Source of the DNA: Daucus carota subsp. sativus
Taxonomy: Eukaryota > Streptophyta > Magnoliopsida > Apiales > Apiaceae
DNA: 64,000 nucleotides
Direction: 5' to 3'
Assembly (NCBI RefSeq): GCF_001625215.2
Contig: NC_030389.2
Span: 30,183,454-30,247,453, forward strand
This document shows, one piece after another, positions 42,401 through 53,190 of the stretch. The translations under genes were made by a program, and so were the position numbers. The notes beneath the pieces were generated by a model. The model was not told where the DNA came from. It searched no databases and was given only the letters and a program-made list of their open reading frames with translations. How positions within the stretch are numbered: the stretch's first letter is position 1; every line of letters starts with the position of its first letter.

Positions 42401-45132
42401 AAAATTATCATAAGGGTCAGATGAATTCAAATCAGTTTGTATCTATATGCATTACAGAGAGTGGATGACATTACAAAATTTGAATTAATATTTCGCTTGT
42501 CTTTTTTCGGTGTTATTAAATGGTTCACACTTTAATCTACACAGACAAGTTTTTCTGGTGTTGAAGTCATGCCTCTTCTTCCAGAAGAATCACTGGATGT
42601 TGAAATACCTGAGGAAGACTTGGAAATCACTTTTACTAGAGCAGGTGGTAAAGGGGGCCAGAATGTCAATAAAGTTGAAACTGCTGTCAGGATCACTCAC
42701 ATCCCTACTGGTGTCTCTCTTAAATGCACAGGTATATGTTCTTTGTTGGCATTCTTTCCAGATCTAATTGTTTCCTATGTTCACATTGTTGAAATTTTAG
42801 ACTATTTAAAAGGCTATTAATAATGCTTATTGTTATATCGAGGCAAAATTGCTGAATACTAGTAAGGTATTTTTAATTTATTTAGATATAATATCATTTA
42901 ATAGAAACTCATACTCCACTTACAGTTTGACTTTTGCATAATGCAGCTAAAGGTTCATGTTAGTAATTGCTTAATTTTTTCCCGTAAGTAGTAATATTAT
43001 TTACTTGGCATAGCACAAAACCAACTCCATGTAAATGAAGTTTATTTGCTCATACGAACCTGCAATATTGTATATATAAACCAGCTGAAATGGTGGCCTT
43101 TTGCTAAAATGAAGTCAAGGTGGTATAAGATACATGGGAATCTTCAGCCTGTTAATTTGTTGATGTTTGTCATTTTTTGATGACAAAAGGGACTTATGTG
43201 GTCCTTAAGGAAATTATGTGCTCCTATTGGACACTTTCCTAATGTATATAGGTTTAAGTTATTCAGCAGGTCAAAATTTAGAAATAATGATAGTTGATGT
43301 GCAATATCTTATGAATCGAGTTGTCTCGATTGGTTTTTCAATTGAATTCTGTGTATTTCGATATTTCGCGTATAGTGTATTGCAAATTATCACATGATTA
43401 GGTCTCATTGCTTATGTCAGGAAGCACGTGCAATTCATTATGAGACTGAGAGTGACTATGTTACTCTGACTCGGGTACAGAGTGATGGAACATGACACAT
43501 ATCTGAGTGTTGGACTGTAAATCTTAAAATTGAGGACACTATCCTATTTTTTTCTTGGACAGGGGTGCCCGGGACACTGCATGATACATTGATAAACATG
43601 CATGATAAGTAGATACCTTAATAATAAGTAAGTATCAAGTTATGAACAAAAACAAATTAGGGATCTTCTATGCCTTTTTTTTTTTAAAATTTTAAATTTT
43701 GCTTCTTTTCTAGTTTGCATTGTATATTTAACCTAAATGCAGTCTTTTAGTCCGTCAAAGTGTTCACATTTCAGTCAAAGGATCTGACACGGAATAAGTG
43801 TCGTGTCCGAGTGTTGTGTCGTGTGTCCAAGTGTCAGACATGGGTACGACAACCTAAATAGAGGAACATAGAATGACTCGTGTTGTTTTAGTTTGTACGG
43901 TTCCACCTTATATATTCACACTCTACGATTAAAGTTTTGACACGGCTCTCAAACCCAACCTGTGGTGTATCCCGGGAGAAAAAACAATTTTGTATCCTTT
44001 GCCCATAAAATGTCCCCTACCCTAATGCTTTTCGTTGATTACCTAGCCTATCCTGCCCCTTGCTTGTGTTCGTGATCTGGTTGGAACATACACGGGCCAA
44101 TTCACGGCCCTCTTTATTTTAAAATATATTTTCTCGGTCCTACTTTATTTTTATTAAAACACATATAAATCATCTAAATTCCAACATATCGGACCTCTTT
44201 CTTATAAATCCATTTTGACTAGTCTAATCTAATTATTAAAGACTTACTTTAACGGGCCTAATAAAACCATATCAATCTGAAAATCTCTTGGGCCTATTTA
44301 ATCTGAAATCTATTTTGATGGGCTAATTATTGAAGATTTATTTAATGAACCTAATAAAAACATATAAATCTGACACAGGCCTACTTATTTAGAGTTTAGA
44401 CCTATTTTAACGGATACGAGAAATTCACCTCTAAAACAAAATTTTATATTAAAATATAAAAAATAAGAGAGCAAATATTAAAAGTTACCCATGCATCGCA
44501 TGGGATATTACTTATTAGCTAGTATATGATGAAAATTGTTCCCCAAAGACGGTACGGAACATGTTATATCATTTAGCTAGCTCTTAAATTAAATATTAGT
44601 TTTAAAAATCTGTCTCCTTTTGTTTGATAGCAATATGCAACAGTAATATAAAATTTACTGATTTCCTAAATTAAATTATTTTAAACTTATGTAGATTCAT
44701 CAGACTTAGTTATATCCTTCAGTTTATGACTAGGGAAACTAGAAAATATGAGAGTTGTGAACTTAGGGCATGTGTTGTTAGTATAACTGTCTCAAGGTAG
44801 CAGGATGGTTGTCTTACATAATTTTATTTTGGTTTGCAGAAGAAAGATCCCAAGCAGCAAATAAAATCAAAGCTCTAAGCCGCTTAAAGGCTAAACTGTT
44901 GATTATAGCCGAGGAGCAACGGGCATCCGAAATCAAGCAAATTAAAGGAGATGCTGTAAAGGCAGACTTTGGACAGCAAATACGAAACTATGTTTTTCAT
45001 CCGTACAAGCTCGTAAAAGATGTCAGGACAGGACATGAAACATCCGATATCACTTCTGTTATGGATGGTGAATTAGATCCTTTCATTAAATCATACCTCA
45101 GGTACAAGTACACTGAATCAATGTCCAACTAG
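39461..45132 (+). CDS. PRFB1: Plastid peptide chain release factor 2 (PrfB1/HCF109 type)
   Basis: Seven exons fit one frame: 39461-39644, 39951-40010, 40509-40729, 41328-41531, 42024-42239, 42545-42731 and 44840-45132, giving 454 residues. About 60 N-terminal residues, rich in Ser and Phe and poor in acid, look like a chloroplast transit peptide. The helical N-terminal domain follows, then the stop-codon recognition motif SPF (residues 286-288 in [14 protein letters not shown]) and the peptidyl-tRNA hydrolysis motif GGQ (332-334 in [12 protein letters not shown]). The factor ends translation at UGA and UAA in plastids; in Arabidopsis HCF109 loss also destabilises UGA-containing transcripts. 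SPF and GGQ separate it from PrfB3, which lost them. A mitochondrial PrfB2 is less likely because of the close match to HCF109 as I remember it. Intron 2 holds a Tourist MITE and intron 6 (2.1 kb) a Helitron end. Confidence 0.93.
40057..40403. mobile_element. Tourist-like MITE in intron 2 of the release factor gene
   Basis: The ends GAGCCTGTTTGGCTGAGCTT and AAGCCCAGGCAAATAGGCTC are inverted repeats. TTA flanks both sides (40054-40056, 40404-40406), the three-base duplication of the PIF/Harbinger group. At 347 bp and AT-rich it has no coding capacity. It ends about 105 bp before the exon 3 acceptor. Confidence 0.85.
44488..44522 (+). mobile_element. 3' end of a non-autonomous Helitron in intron 6
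   Basis: A perfect 7-bp-stem hairpin, CCCATGC-ATC-GCATGGG (44488-44504), is followed after 14 bases by CTAG and then T. This is the canonical Helitron 3' terminus with insertion before T. The element extends to the left inside the 2.1-kb intron, but its TC start was not identified. Confidence 0.8.
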
Positions 45133-46517
45133 TTAAATAGAATCAGAATTTCATCATATCCTGCAATGTCTGAAATTTGTAATCTAGCTCGTCGTCGTTA
45201 TTCAGCTGTGAATACAAGTCATGAATATCTAGACTGCTTTCCTTGCTAATACATTCCTACTCAGTTCACAAGTTCATAGATTGTCTTCTTGTTCTATAGC
45301 AGCCATGTTTTAACATTCAACTGAACAAAAGAATGTGTTGGCTTAGCATGCGTCTTTAAATTTGTTCATGTTTTTGTATTATGCACTTTTTTCCTAAATC
45401 GTACTACGCATTTTTACTAAAATGCAAATGCAATTTTTTTGTGCAATAAAAGATAATTTTTTTTAATAGTGCTATTTTGGCCTATATTACTATAAATTGT
45501 GCCAGAATGGGCTCTCACACCTAGGTTAATGTAGGAGATTAATATACACACACATTTTATATTCAAATGATTTAAAATAATTTTGGAAGATGGTTGGGAG
45601 ATGCACGGAAGAAGATACAACTAAACGAATATAGGATGATTAAAATTTTCAGAGACGATGAGTATTAAGTCCAATTTTTGGGTGAATAAGAAAAATGGTA
45701 AATTAGTTCTCGGGGTTTTGAGCTATGCCAGTTTACATTGGTCAGTCGTGCACACAGGAACTTGATCAATAACTTCTAGATGGGCATACTTGTATATCTG
45801 GGATTCTGGTCTCATCATGTGACCATTTGAGAAAAATTCCTGGAAACAGGTTAAATATTCATTTCGATTATCTAGTTAAAAAAAATCGCTGAACGGACAA
45901 ATAATTATTTTTACTCGCCCGGCTGTTAAAAAATGGTGAACGTATTAAAAATTGTTATACCACTTAAAATATTCTCCGCACCTATTGTCGGCACCAGTAA
46001 AGAAGTAGATGTAGTGTGAGTCATGTGTAAAACTTATGGCATCTCTTGAAAATAGGTCCTGTAATATCAGATACACCTTTCGTTTCCTGGTCTCTCTCCA
46101 GAGTCTTTCTCCCTCTCTCTCTGGTACCCAAATTATTAGGATCTCAAAAACACACTTTCACAGCTCCGGTGGAGATGGGCTTGGAACATGAAATAAGAGG
46201 TAGACTTTTTAAACAAGAAATTAGAACAAGACAGATAGATAGTCTACAGACAAGTACATGAAGAGTGGTGAAGCGTAAACAACGCTAGGCAGCCAAAATA
46301 GCTAGCCATCTCTTTACATTTACCTCAACTCTGATATTACAACATCTTCCCCTCTTTCTCTGCATGCATGCCATTTGCCAACCACCATTCCCACTCCTTT
46401 TCTTCCACTTCCAAGTCACAAAACACTCCATATTACATTCCTCTGGCTCACTCCAACTTTACATTCCTCTGTCTGTGAGTGACCAGCCCTTTTCTTAAAG
46501 ATCGAAACTAATTAACC
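45133..46517. other. Intergenic region before the peroxidase gene
   Basis: No gene is recognised. A pyrimidine-rich tract (TCTCCCTCTCTCTCTGG) lies near 46107. The last 250 bp, rich in CTCC and CATTCC words, probably contain the peroxidase promoter and leader. No strong TATA box stands out. Confidence 0.45.
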
Positions 46518-48092
46518 ATGAGATTTCCTTTCATCTTCCTTTTTGTCGTCTCGTGTTTGTCCTCGGTCATTCATGGCTCATCACATCCCAAAACGCCGCC
46601 ACCAGGACTAGCACAAACCAAAGGGCAACCAGGACTAGCATCACCCAAAGCGCCACCGGGACTAGCAAAACCCAAAGGCGCTCCACCAGGACTGGCAGAA
46701 GCCAAAGGCGCGGCATCAGGACAAGCAAAAGCCAAAAGCTCTACACCGGGACTGGCAGAAGCCAAAGGCGCTGCACCAGGACAGGCAGAAGCCAAAGGCG
46801 CGGCACCAGGACTGACAAAAACCAAAGGCGCTGCACCAGGACTGACAGAAGCCAAAGGCGCTGCACCAGGACTGAAAGAAGCCAAAGGTGCGGCAGCAGG
46901 ACTAGCAAAAGCCAAAGGCGCTGCACCAGGACTAGCAGAAGCCAAAGGCGCTGCACCAGGACTGGCAGAAGCCAAAGGCGCGGCAGCAGGACTAGCAAAA
47001 GCCACAGGCGCGGCACCAGGACTGGCAGAAGCCAAAGGCGCGGCAGCAGGACTAGCAAAAGCCACAGGCGCGGCACCAGGACTTGCAGAAGCCAAAGGCG
47101 CAGCACCAGGACTGGCAGAAGCCAAAGCCGCGGAACCAGAAGTAGCACCACCCAAACCGCTGCCACCAGGACTCAGCGAGGACTACTATGCAAAAACATG
47201 TCCTAGTTTTGATAAGATTCTGCTGGAAACCATCACCCCTAAGCAACAATCTAATCCAACAACAGCAGCAGCCACCCTACGCGTTTACTTCCATGACTGC
47301 TTTGTTGAAGGCTGTGATGGATCCGTCCTCCTCAACCCTGGTGCGGACGGCCCTACTGAAAGAGAAAATCCACTCAATCTTGACCTTCCTGGTGATGCCT
47401 TTGATGTCATTGTCCGTGTCAAGACGGCTCTGGAGCTCTCCTGCCCTGGCGTCGTCTCTTGCTCTGACATTCTCGCGGCTGCCACGCGCCACCTAATCAA
47501 GCAAACAGGTGGCCCCTTGTACAAACTCATGTTGGGAAAAAAAGACAGCCGTGTCTCCATAGCAAAAAATGTGGACCATAACCTAGTCGATGAGAAAGTG
47601 GATTTCGACACCATGTATGCCCCCTTCAGCAAAAAAGGATTCACAATCAGAGACATGGTGGTATTACTCGGCGGTGGCCACACCCTTGGCTTCGCCCACT
47701 GCAATAGGTTTGCCAGTAGAATCTACAAGTTCAGTCCTACTCAAGAAATTGACCCGTCTCTTAACCCTGGCTTCGCGCAGAGATTGAGGCAACTCTGCGC
47801 CAATTACACTCAAAATGAAGGCATGTCAGCTTTTCTGGATCCTGTTTCCCCCGGAAAATTCGACAACAATTTCTTCAACAATGTGATGAGGGGTTTGGAT
47901 CTCTTACCATCTGACCATATACTGCTCACAGATCCAAGATCCAAGCCTATGGTCGAAGAATACGCCCTAGACCAGAACAAATTCTTCGCCGACTTCTCCA
48001 AGTCAATGGAGAAGCTAAATGTGCTTGATGTGAAAACCGGAAATGCTGGAGAAGTCAGGACCAACTGCTTTGCTGTGAATGGCAAGGCATGA
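46518..48092 (+). CDS. Class III secretory peroxidase with an N-terminal decapeptide repeat domain
   Basis: A single exon encodes 524 residues, about 200 longer than a usual class III peroxidase. Residues 1-21 are a signal peptide. Residues 28-217 are some 18-19 copies of a decapeptide with consensus PGLAEAKGAA. The peroxidase domain starts near residue 219 (LSEDYYAKTCPSF). Distal Arg255 and His259 lie in TLRVYFHDCF, and the proximal heme-binding His388 in GGGHTLGFAHC. All eight family cysteines are present, and LNLDLPGDAFDVIVR and CPGVVSCSDILAAATRHL are conserved. It would oxidise phenolic substrates with H2O2 in the cell wall, as do the Arabidopsis PRX41/63/65 relatives it most resembles, from memory. 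The usual SGAHT is GGGHT here. The repeat is rich in Ala, Pro and alternating Lys/Glu and could attach the enzyme to wall polymers; that is inference. The ATG at 46518 is the only start that supplies the signal peptide. Confidence 0.95.
   Translation: MRFPFIFLFVVSCLSSVIHGSSHPKTPPPGLAQTKGQPGLASPKAPPGLAKPKGAPPGLAEAKGAASGQAKAKSSTPGLAEAKGAAPGQAEAKGAAPGLTKTKGAAPGLTEAKGAAPGLKEAKGAAAGLAKAKGAAPGLAEAKGAAPGLAEAKGAAAGLAKATGAAPGLAEAKGAAAGLAKATGAAPGLAEAKGAAPGLAEAKAAEPEVAPPKPLPPGLSEDYYAKTCPSFDKILLETITPKQQSNPTTAAATLRVYFHDCFVEGCDGSVLLNPGADGPTERENPLNLDLPGDAFDVIVRVKTALELSCPGVVSCSDILAAATRHLIKQTGGPLYKLMLGKKDSRVSIAKNVDHNLVDEKVDFDTMYAPFSKKGFTIRDMVVLLGGGHTLGFAHCNRFASRIYKFSPTQEIDPSLNPGFAQRLRQLCANYTQNEGMSAFLDPVSPGKFDNNFFNNVMRGLDLLPSDHILLTDPRSKPMVEEYALDQNKFFADFSKSMEKLNVLDVKTGNAGEVRTNCFAVNGKA
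46597..47170 (+). repeat. 30-bp coding tandem repeat (decapeptide array) in the peroxidase
   Basis: The unit GGACTGGCAGAAGCCAAAGG followed by CGCGGCACCA repeats every 30 bp about 18 times. One early copy is shorter by one codon, and the edges are more diverged. A 60-bp higher-order unit (PGLAEAKGAA plus AGLAKATGAA) is doubled near 47010-47100. Because 30 is a multiple of three and the unit has no stops, several other frames on both strands also stay open. Confidence 0.95.
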
Positions 48093-48343
48093 GAAATTCA
48101 GATACTAATTGCCATACTAATAAACATGTTGTTGTCTTTCAGTGCTTCCGAGGATATTATAGACTTACTTTCATTTAATTGTGTCCAAAAGATCAATAAA
48201 TTGTGTTATCATTTTTAGCTAATACATTGTATTCTTTCTCTCTTCTTCCTAAGATAATTAACTTCATATTAAACTAACTTGAACATTTATATTTCAAAAT
48301 TTTAGTAAGAGGGTGATTAGTCTGTTCAGACAACAGATACTAA

Positions 48344-49202
48344 GGGGTCATTTGATAACGCATGAACGAGAAGATTTAACTGGACGAGAGGGAGAGAGAG
48401 TCATCTAGATCATTTGTTTGGTTTTTTTACGTTCTGGACGAACCAAAATTCAGCTGGACGAATGGGGTTCACAATTCTATTTGAACGGTTCGGTATGCCA
48501 CTGATGCATCTTTCCCATAGGATACGTGTTATATCTGAGTTCATTGTAAATGTGTTATATCAGTGTTTAGTTAATGAAATCAATTTCATAGAATAAATTT
48601 TAAAAAGAAAGATATGAACTTATCTAATTATTATTCCCATTAAAAATGATTTTTTATTTATATTAGTTAATATCTTTATTCATAATTAATACTCCTTCCG
48701 TCCCCTTCAATTCTTATCGTTTGAAATGGGGTGCTCGGCACGCATTTTAAGACTCATATCAAGTATAGTTACATAACTTATTTTTAAAATTTTCTTTTTT
48801 TGAATAAAAATCTAAATATTAAATTTTTATTCAGAAAAAAAATTATAAAAATAAGTTATAGAACTATATTTTATATGAGTCTTAAAATGCGTGCCGAGCA
48901 CTCCATTCTAAATGATAAGAATTGGAGGGGACGGAGGGAGTATTAATTATAAGACTTATAATTAACAGAGAGGTATAATAAAATCTTTTTAAATTATTAA
49001 TTATTTCAAGATTATGAAGTGATTATAATTTATTTTTAGATTAAAATTTATTATATGTTCAGTATATAATTTAAAAGTTTTCATCCATCCAGAAAATATT
49101 GTTCAGATCAGTCAAATGACTCACATGAATGGTTCAAAAACTCGAATGATTCAGAAATTTATGTCGTTCAGAAAATATTGTTCAGATTTATCAAATGACC
49201 CC
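48344..49202. mobile_element. Tourist-like MITE containing a nested Stowaway
   Basis: The left end GGGGTCATTTGATAA and right end TTATCAAATGACCCC are perfect inverted repeats flanked by TAA on both sides (48341-48343, 49203-49205). Related words (CTGGACGA, TTCAGAAAATATTGTTCAGA) recur near the ends. The 859-bp total includes the 249-bp Stowaway at 48692-48940, so the original element was about 608 bp. Confidence 0.85.
48692..48940. mobile_element. Stowaway-like MITE forming a near-complete hairpin, nested
   Basis: CTCCTTCCGTCCCCTTCAAT and ATTGGAGGGGACGGAGGGAG are flanked by TA. The inverted repeat extends far beyond the ends: ATGGGGTGCTCGGCACGCAT and the complementary ATGCGTGCCGAGCACTCCAT pair, followed by AAGACTCATAT and ATATGAGTCTT. 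Nearly the whole 249 bp can fold into one stem. Confidence 0.88.
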
Positions 49203-50744
49203 TAAGTTGGTGCAAACTCACATTGTTAAAGAAGAGAACTCAAAAAGGTATCGGATGAACAAGGAGACTTTGAGACAATAGAAAACTACTTGAGAGAACT
49301 AATGAATTTCAAACAAGATGCAACGAGCTGAAAACTAAAGATCTGGCTTGAGTTTCTGAAAGGGAGCTTGAGTTTCTGAAAGGGAGTGTGATTGAACATA
49401 AAGATCAGTTGCAAGTAGAGCAAGGCTGGATCTGGAATTTTCAACTTTGATAGAGAACTATATGAGTTAGCTGAAAAACTTTGAGGGCACAAAAACTTTT
49501 GAATAATTGGAAGCAAGAGAGATTGAAGATATACTCACAAGCTTGTAATTTGAGCATAATTTTTCTTAGTTATAATATAAAAAAAGTAATATTTCTGAGG
49601 TTGGATAGAGAAATTGTAATTGCTTTCGCGAAAAGTCAAAAAACAGTTTTCGTAAAAGAAAAATACGGACCTGCTTTTCCTAAAAATAGTTTTTATGTTA
49701 CTGTTTAAAATAATTGTTTTTAAATTTATGAAACAGAGTTTCACTTGCTATTGTTAATATTTGTAAGAGCAATGACAAACAATATCTCAGAATATGTACT
49801 ATCTACTTCTCTAAAAACTATTCTAGAAATATTTTTCTATAATCGAGTTCAAGATAAATTTTTTTTTCAAAAGCATCAGTCTTGATCATGTGTTGAAATT
49901 GAAAAACAAAATTAGAACACACTAATTTATGGAGCTTCAAATGTTTATATTCCAACTGTCTCCTTGTTTGCGTTTAAAATATATGAATCCATCCACAACG
50001 TGCCAATATGATTGCAAAACCATTAAAACAATCCAAATCAAAACAAAATTAAAAATCACAGTTAGAAAAATGGATTTAGTTTGATTTTTAGTCTCATATT
50101 TCTCACAAAATATATGAATCTAACTAGTAACTACATTTAGTCTCACTTTTAAGATTTCTTATAACTCTCCAAATACACTCTGTTATGTTCTTTTTCTTTT
50201 CTTTCTTTCTTTTTGCTAGTCACCGCACATGCACATCCCATGATTCAAACTCATGACCTTACTGGGAGAAGCCGAGAGCTTGAACCACTACATCAACTCA
50301 CACACCCACACACATTATTATTATATTTACTATTCATTATATTGTCATTTGAGTGTATTAATTTTTGTTCATTATATAATACCTATTTTTACTCATTAAA
50401 CTAGTTACTCATAATTCAAACTAAAACTATAACCACATTTATTAATATAAGGTTTGAAAATGGTTTTGGTTCATTTATCCAAACTAAATCCATTTTATAA
50501 GAACCATACCAAACCAAAATCACATTTTGCCACCTCTACCTCATATCATATTGAGGTCGGAAAAAGTGTATTAAATAATAAAAGTAAAACAAAAATGAGA
50601 TAAAATAAAAGGATTAATTAATATCTAATTAATAGATTCTAAACAATAGATAAAAATGGTGGGTGAGTACAATTTATATTATTTTCACAAAATCTTAAAA
50701 TATAACTATAAAAGAATAATAAAAGGTTGTGAAGGATATTTAAA
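49203..50744. other. No gene recognised
   Basis: AT-rich spacer. A 21-bp unit GCTTGAGTTTCTGAAAGGGAG is doubled at about 49347-49388. No family-like frames were found. Confidence 0.5.
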
Positions 50745-50772
50745 CTAGCGTTTTACCCGTGCTACGCACCGA
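50745..50772 (-). mobile_element. 3' end of a second Helitron, minus orientation
   Basis: Read on the minus strand, CGGTGC-GTA-GCACGG (a 6-bp stem with one mismatch, 50757-50771) is followed after 8 bases by CTAG and then T. Plant Helitrons often end in exactly this GTGCGTAGCACGGGT type of hairpin. The element would extend to the right, perhaps over the duplicated AT-rich region; its 5' TC end was not found. Confidence 0.75.
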
Positions 50773-51145
50773 ATGGTTATTTTTATAAAATAAAAATAAA
50801 TTTGTATACTTATAAATTCAAGTATATATTATTTTATAATTTATATAATTTTATTACATAATATAGGTATATTTTTTTAAGAAAATAATATTATTTCTTA
50901 TATACTCTGATCAACACCCTCGTATTATATGAAATGAAATAACCGTATTTTCTTTTCAATCAAATATTATATAAGGATCGACTATCGTTTAGAAATCATG
51001 GAATGTAATCTTGATCTCGGTTTCGGACCCAGAATATGAATTATCTTATTTCATATAAATTCCTGAATTTGCAGCGTGATCTAAATTAATTTGCTTTTAC
51101 AATATGAAATATTGAAAACTAATAAGAGAATAAAAATGTACATAT

Positions 51146-53190
51146 AAAATTATATTATTGTCAACAATTATGTATGAATTATTTATGTAGCATATATGAG
51201 GATTGGGGAGGCAGTTAGAGAACAGGAACGGTAGCGGGGCGAGTAATTTCAAGGTCATAAATTATTTCAATTTCCCGTATTAAATAAAGTAATATTAGAT
51301 TAAGGTCGATCGGGTTGGGTGGATGCACAAAATTCATTTATATACGCATGATTAGTCTTTGTAGCCATATTTTAGAAAATTTGTGTGCACTTAACTTATT
51401 TATGAAGTAATATAAATTATTAAATTCAATGGATCATGTCGTAACATATAAATTTGAACAAATTTACTTATGTAAATAAGATTTTATGAATTTAAAAAGA
51501 TAAATATATTTTAATTTTATATCTATTTTAATCACTGACATAATAAAAATTTTGTCCTAGTAATTATAAAGCCACTGTGAGATTTCTATATTGGTCATTC
51601 TGGATGCTAACTTGTATTTATTGTATATTATTTTTCTAATTATAATTATAAATTTACATTTATTAAGACGATGTTTATATTAGATGAATGTGAATTTTAT
51701 TTTATGAAATAGAAAATGTTTAATTTTATATCATATAATACTCAAAAGACCATGTATATCACGTAATATATGTTAATATTTTAACCACCACAACGAAAGA
51801 AAACTGTTTTTCTGTCATCAAGTAAATAAAAAATTCGTTCTAATCTGTAGGGTGCGGAGAGTCGCATAATTTAAAAAAGATTTATTGAATTGATCTAAAA
51901 TTAGAAATATTGATTAGTCATATAAAAATTTATGGGTGGACTCGTATAAAATTATATTAATTTTAACAATTATGTAATATATATGTATAATTTTTTTTTA
52001 TAATATATATATGAAAATTGGGGAGCCAGTTAGAGAATGCAGACACGAGTGAGCGAGTAATTTCATGGTCATAATGTTTTTCAATCTCCCCTATTGAATA
52101 AAGTAATGTTAGGTTAAGGTCGATCGAATCGGGTGGATGCATGCCCTAATATCAGTTGTTCCTTATTAGGTTTTTTTTTTCATAACGGCCTAATCTCTTG
52201 AAATTTTTTACAAAAATAACTTTCAATATTTTTAAAAATACCATTTTTTATAAATTATTTACAAAAATACGACTTGCAACTTCTGCAACCTCATTTGCAA
52301 CAACATTGACAACAGTTGCAACGACTTGCAACTTCTACAACCTCGTTTGCAACACCATTGGCAACAGTTGCAAATGAGAAATTTTATTTGCAACTTATGC
52401 AACTTCATTTGCAACAGTTGCAAACTGAGGTTGCAAATTAGGTTACAGAAGTTGCAAGTCGTATTTTTGTAAATAATTTAGAAAAAAAATTGTATTTTAA
52501 AAAAAAATTAACTTGACAGTATTATTGTAAATAATTTCTAAAAAGTTGGTATATTTATATATATTCCATGTTAATTATTATATTATATAACTTAATTAAT
52601 TTGTACGCATATTCATTTAATATGCATAATTGACTTTGTAGCCATATTTCACAAAATTTGTACGTATACACTTAACTTGCTAATGAAATAATATGAATTA
52701 TGAAATTCAATCGCATGCCGTAAAAGTTTAAATCTATAAAAATTCACTTATGTCAATAAAATTTAAAATTTTATGAATTTAATGAAAATTTTGTCTTAAT
52801 AAATTATAAAATCACTGTGAGATTTATAAAAACTGGTCATTCTGGATGCTAACTTGTGTTTATTTTATATTATTTCTCACATTATAATTACATATATATA
52901 GTTATGAAAATGATTTTTGTATTAGCTGAGTGTGAATTTAATTTTATAAATAGAAAATATTTTATTTTATATCATATAATACTCGAAAGACCATGCACGT
53001 CATGTAATGCATGTTAATATTTTAACCACTGCAACGGAAGGAAACTATTTTTTTTTTTTTGCCATCAAGTGAATAAAAAGCTTGTTCTAATATGTAGGGG
53101 GTGGAGACTCGTATTATTTCAAAAAAGATTTATCAAATTGATCTAAAAATATAAATATTGATTAGTCATATAAAAAAATTTCGGGACTCT
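51146..53190. repeat. Large direct duplication, second copy interrupted
   Basis: Copy one (about 51130-51960) and copy two (about 51950-53190) share long diverged blocks, such as TTGGGGAG(G/C)CAGTTAGAGAA, TAAGGTCGATCG, CTTTGTAGCCATATTT, TGGTCATTCTGGATGCTAAC and TTGATTAGTCATATAAAAA. The offset is 814 bp before an insertion and 1240 bp after it, so copy two gained about 426 bp net near 52140-52610. That insert includes the foldback element at 52190-52545. No coding frame is preserved. Confidence 0.88.
52190..52545. mobile_element. Foldback/MITE with TTGCAAC-rich arms
   Basis: A 40-bp arm ending ACGACTTGCAACTTCTGC (from 52252) is matched in inverse by GAAGTTGCAAGTCG and flank (to 52480) with about one mismatch. 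AT-rich arms extend the pairing outward to roughly 52190 and 52545. Between them a unit of about 57 bp with CTTGCAACTTCTRCAACCTC is doubled. It lies inside the insertion that splits copy two of the large duplication. The superfamily was not assigned. Confidence 0.7.

Noticed and set aside
42510-42767. Alternative frame over release factor exon 6
   Set aside because: The exon read in frame gives the GGQ domain; this frame is a shadow.
43440-43870. TGTCCGAGTG/GTCAGACAC-rich stretch as a separate transposon
   Set aside because: The words resemble a dispersed plant repeat, but I could not define ends or a target duplication. It may simply be Helitron cargo or old intron sequence.
46553-47206. 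Long plus-strand frame rich in Arg, Thr and Ser, and two long minus-strand frames over the same region (46571-47166)
   Set aside because: All are off-frame readings of the 30-bp repeat in the peroxidase gene. They stay open only because the unit has no stops in those frames.
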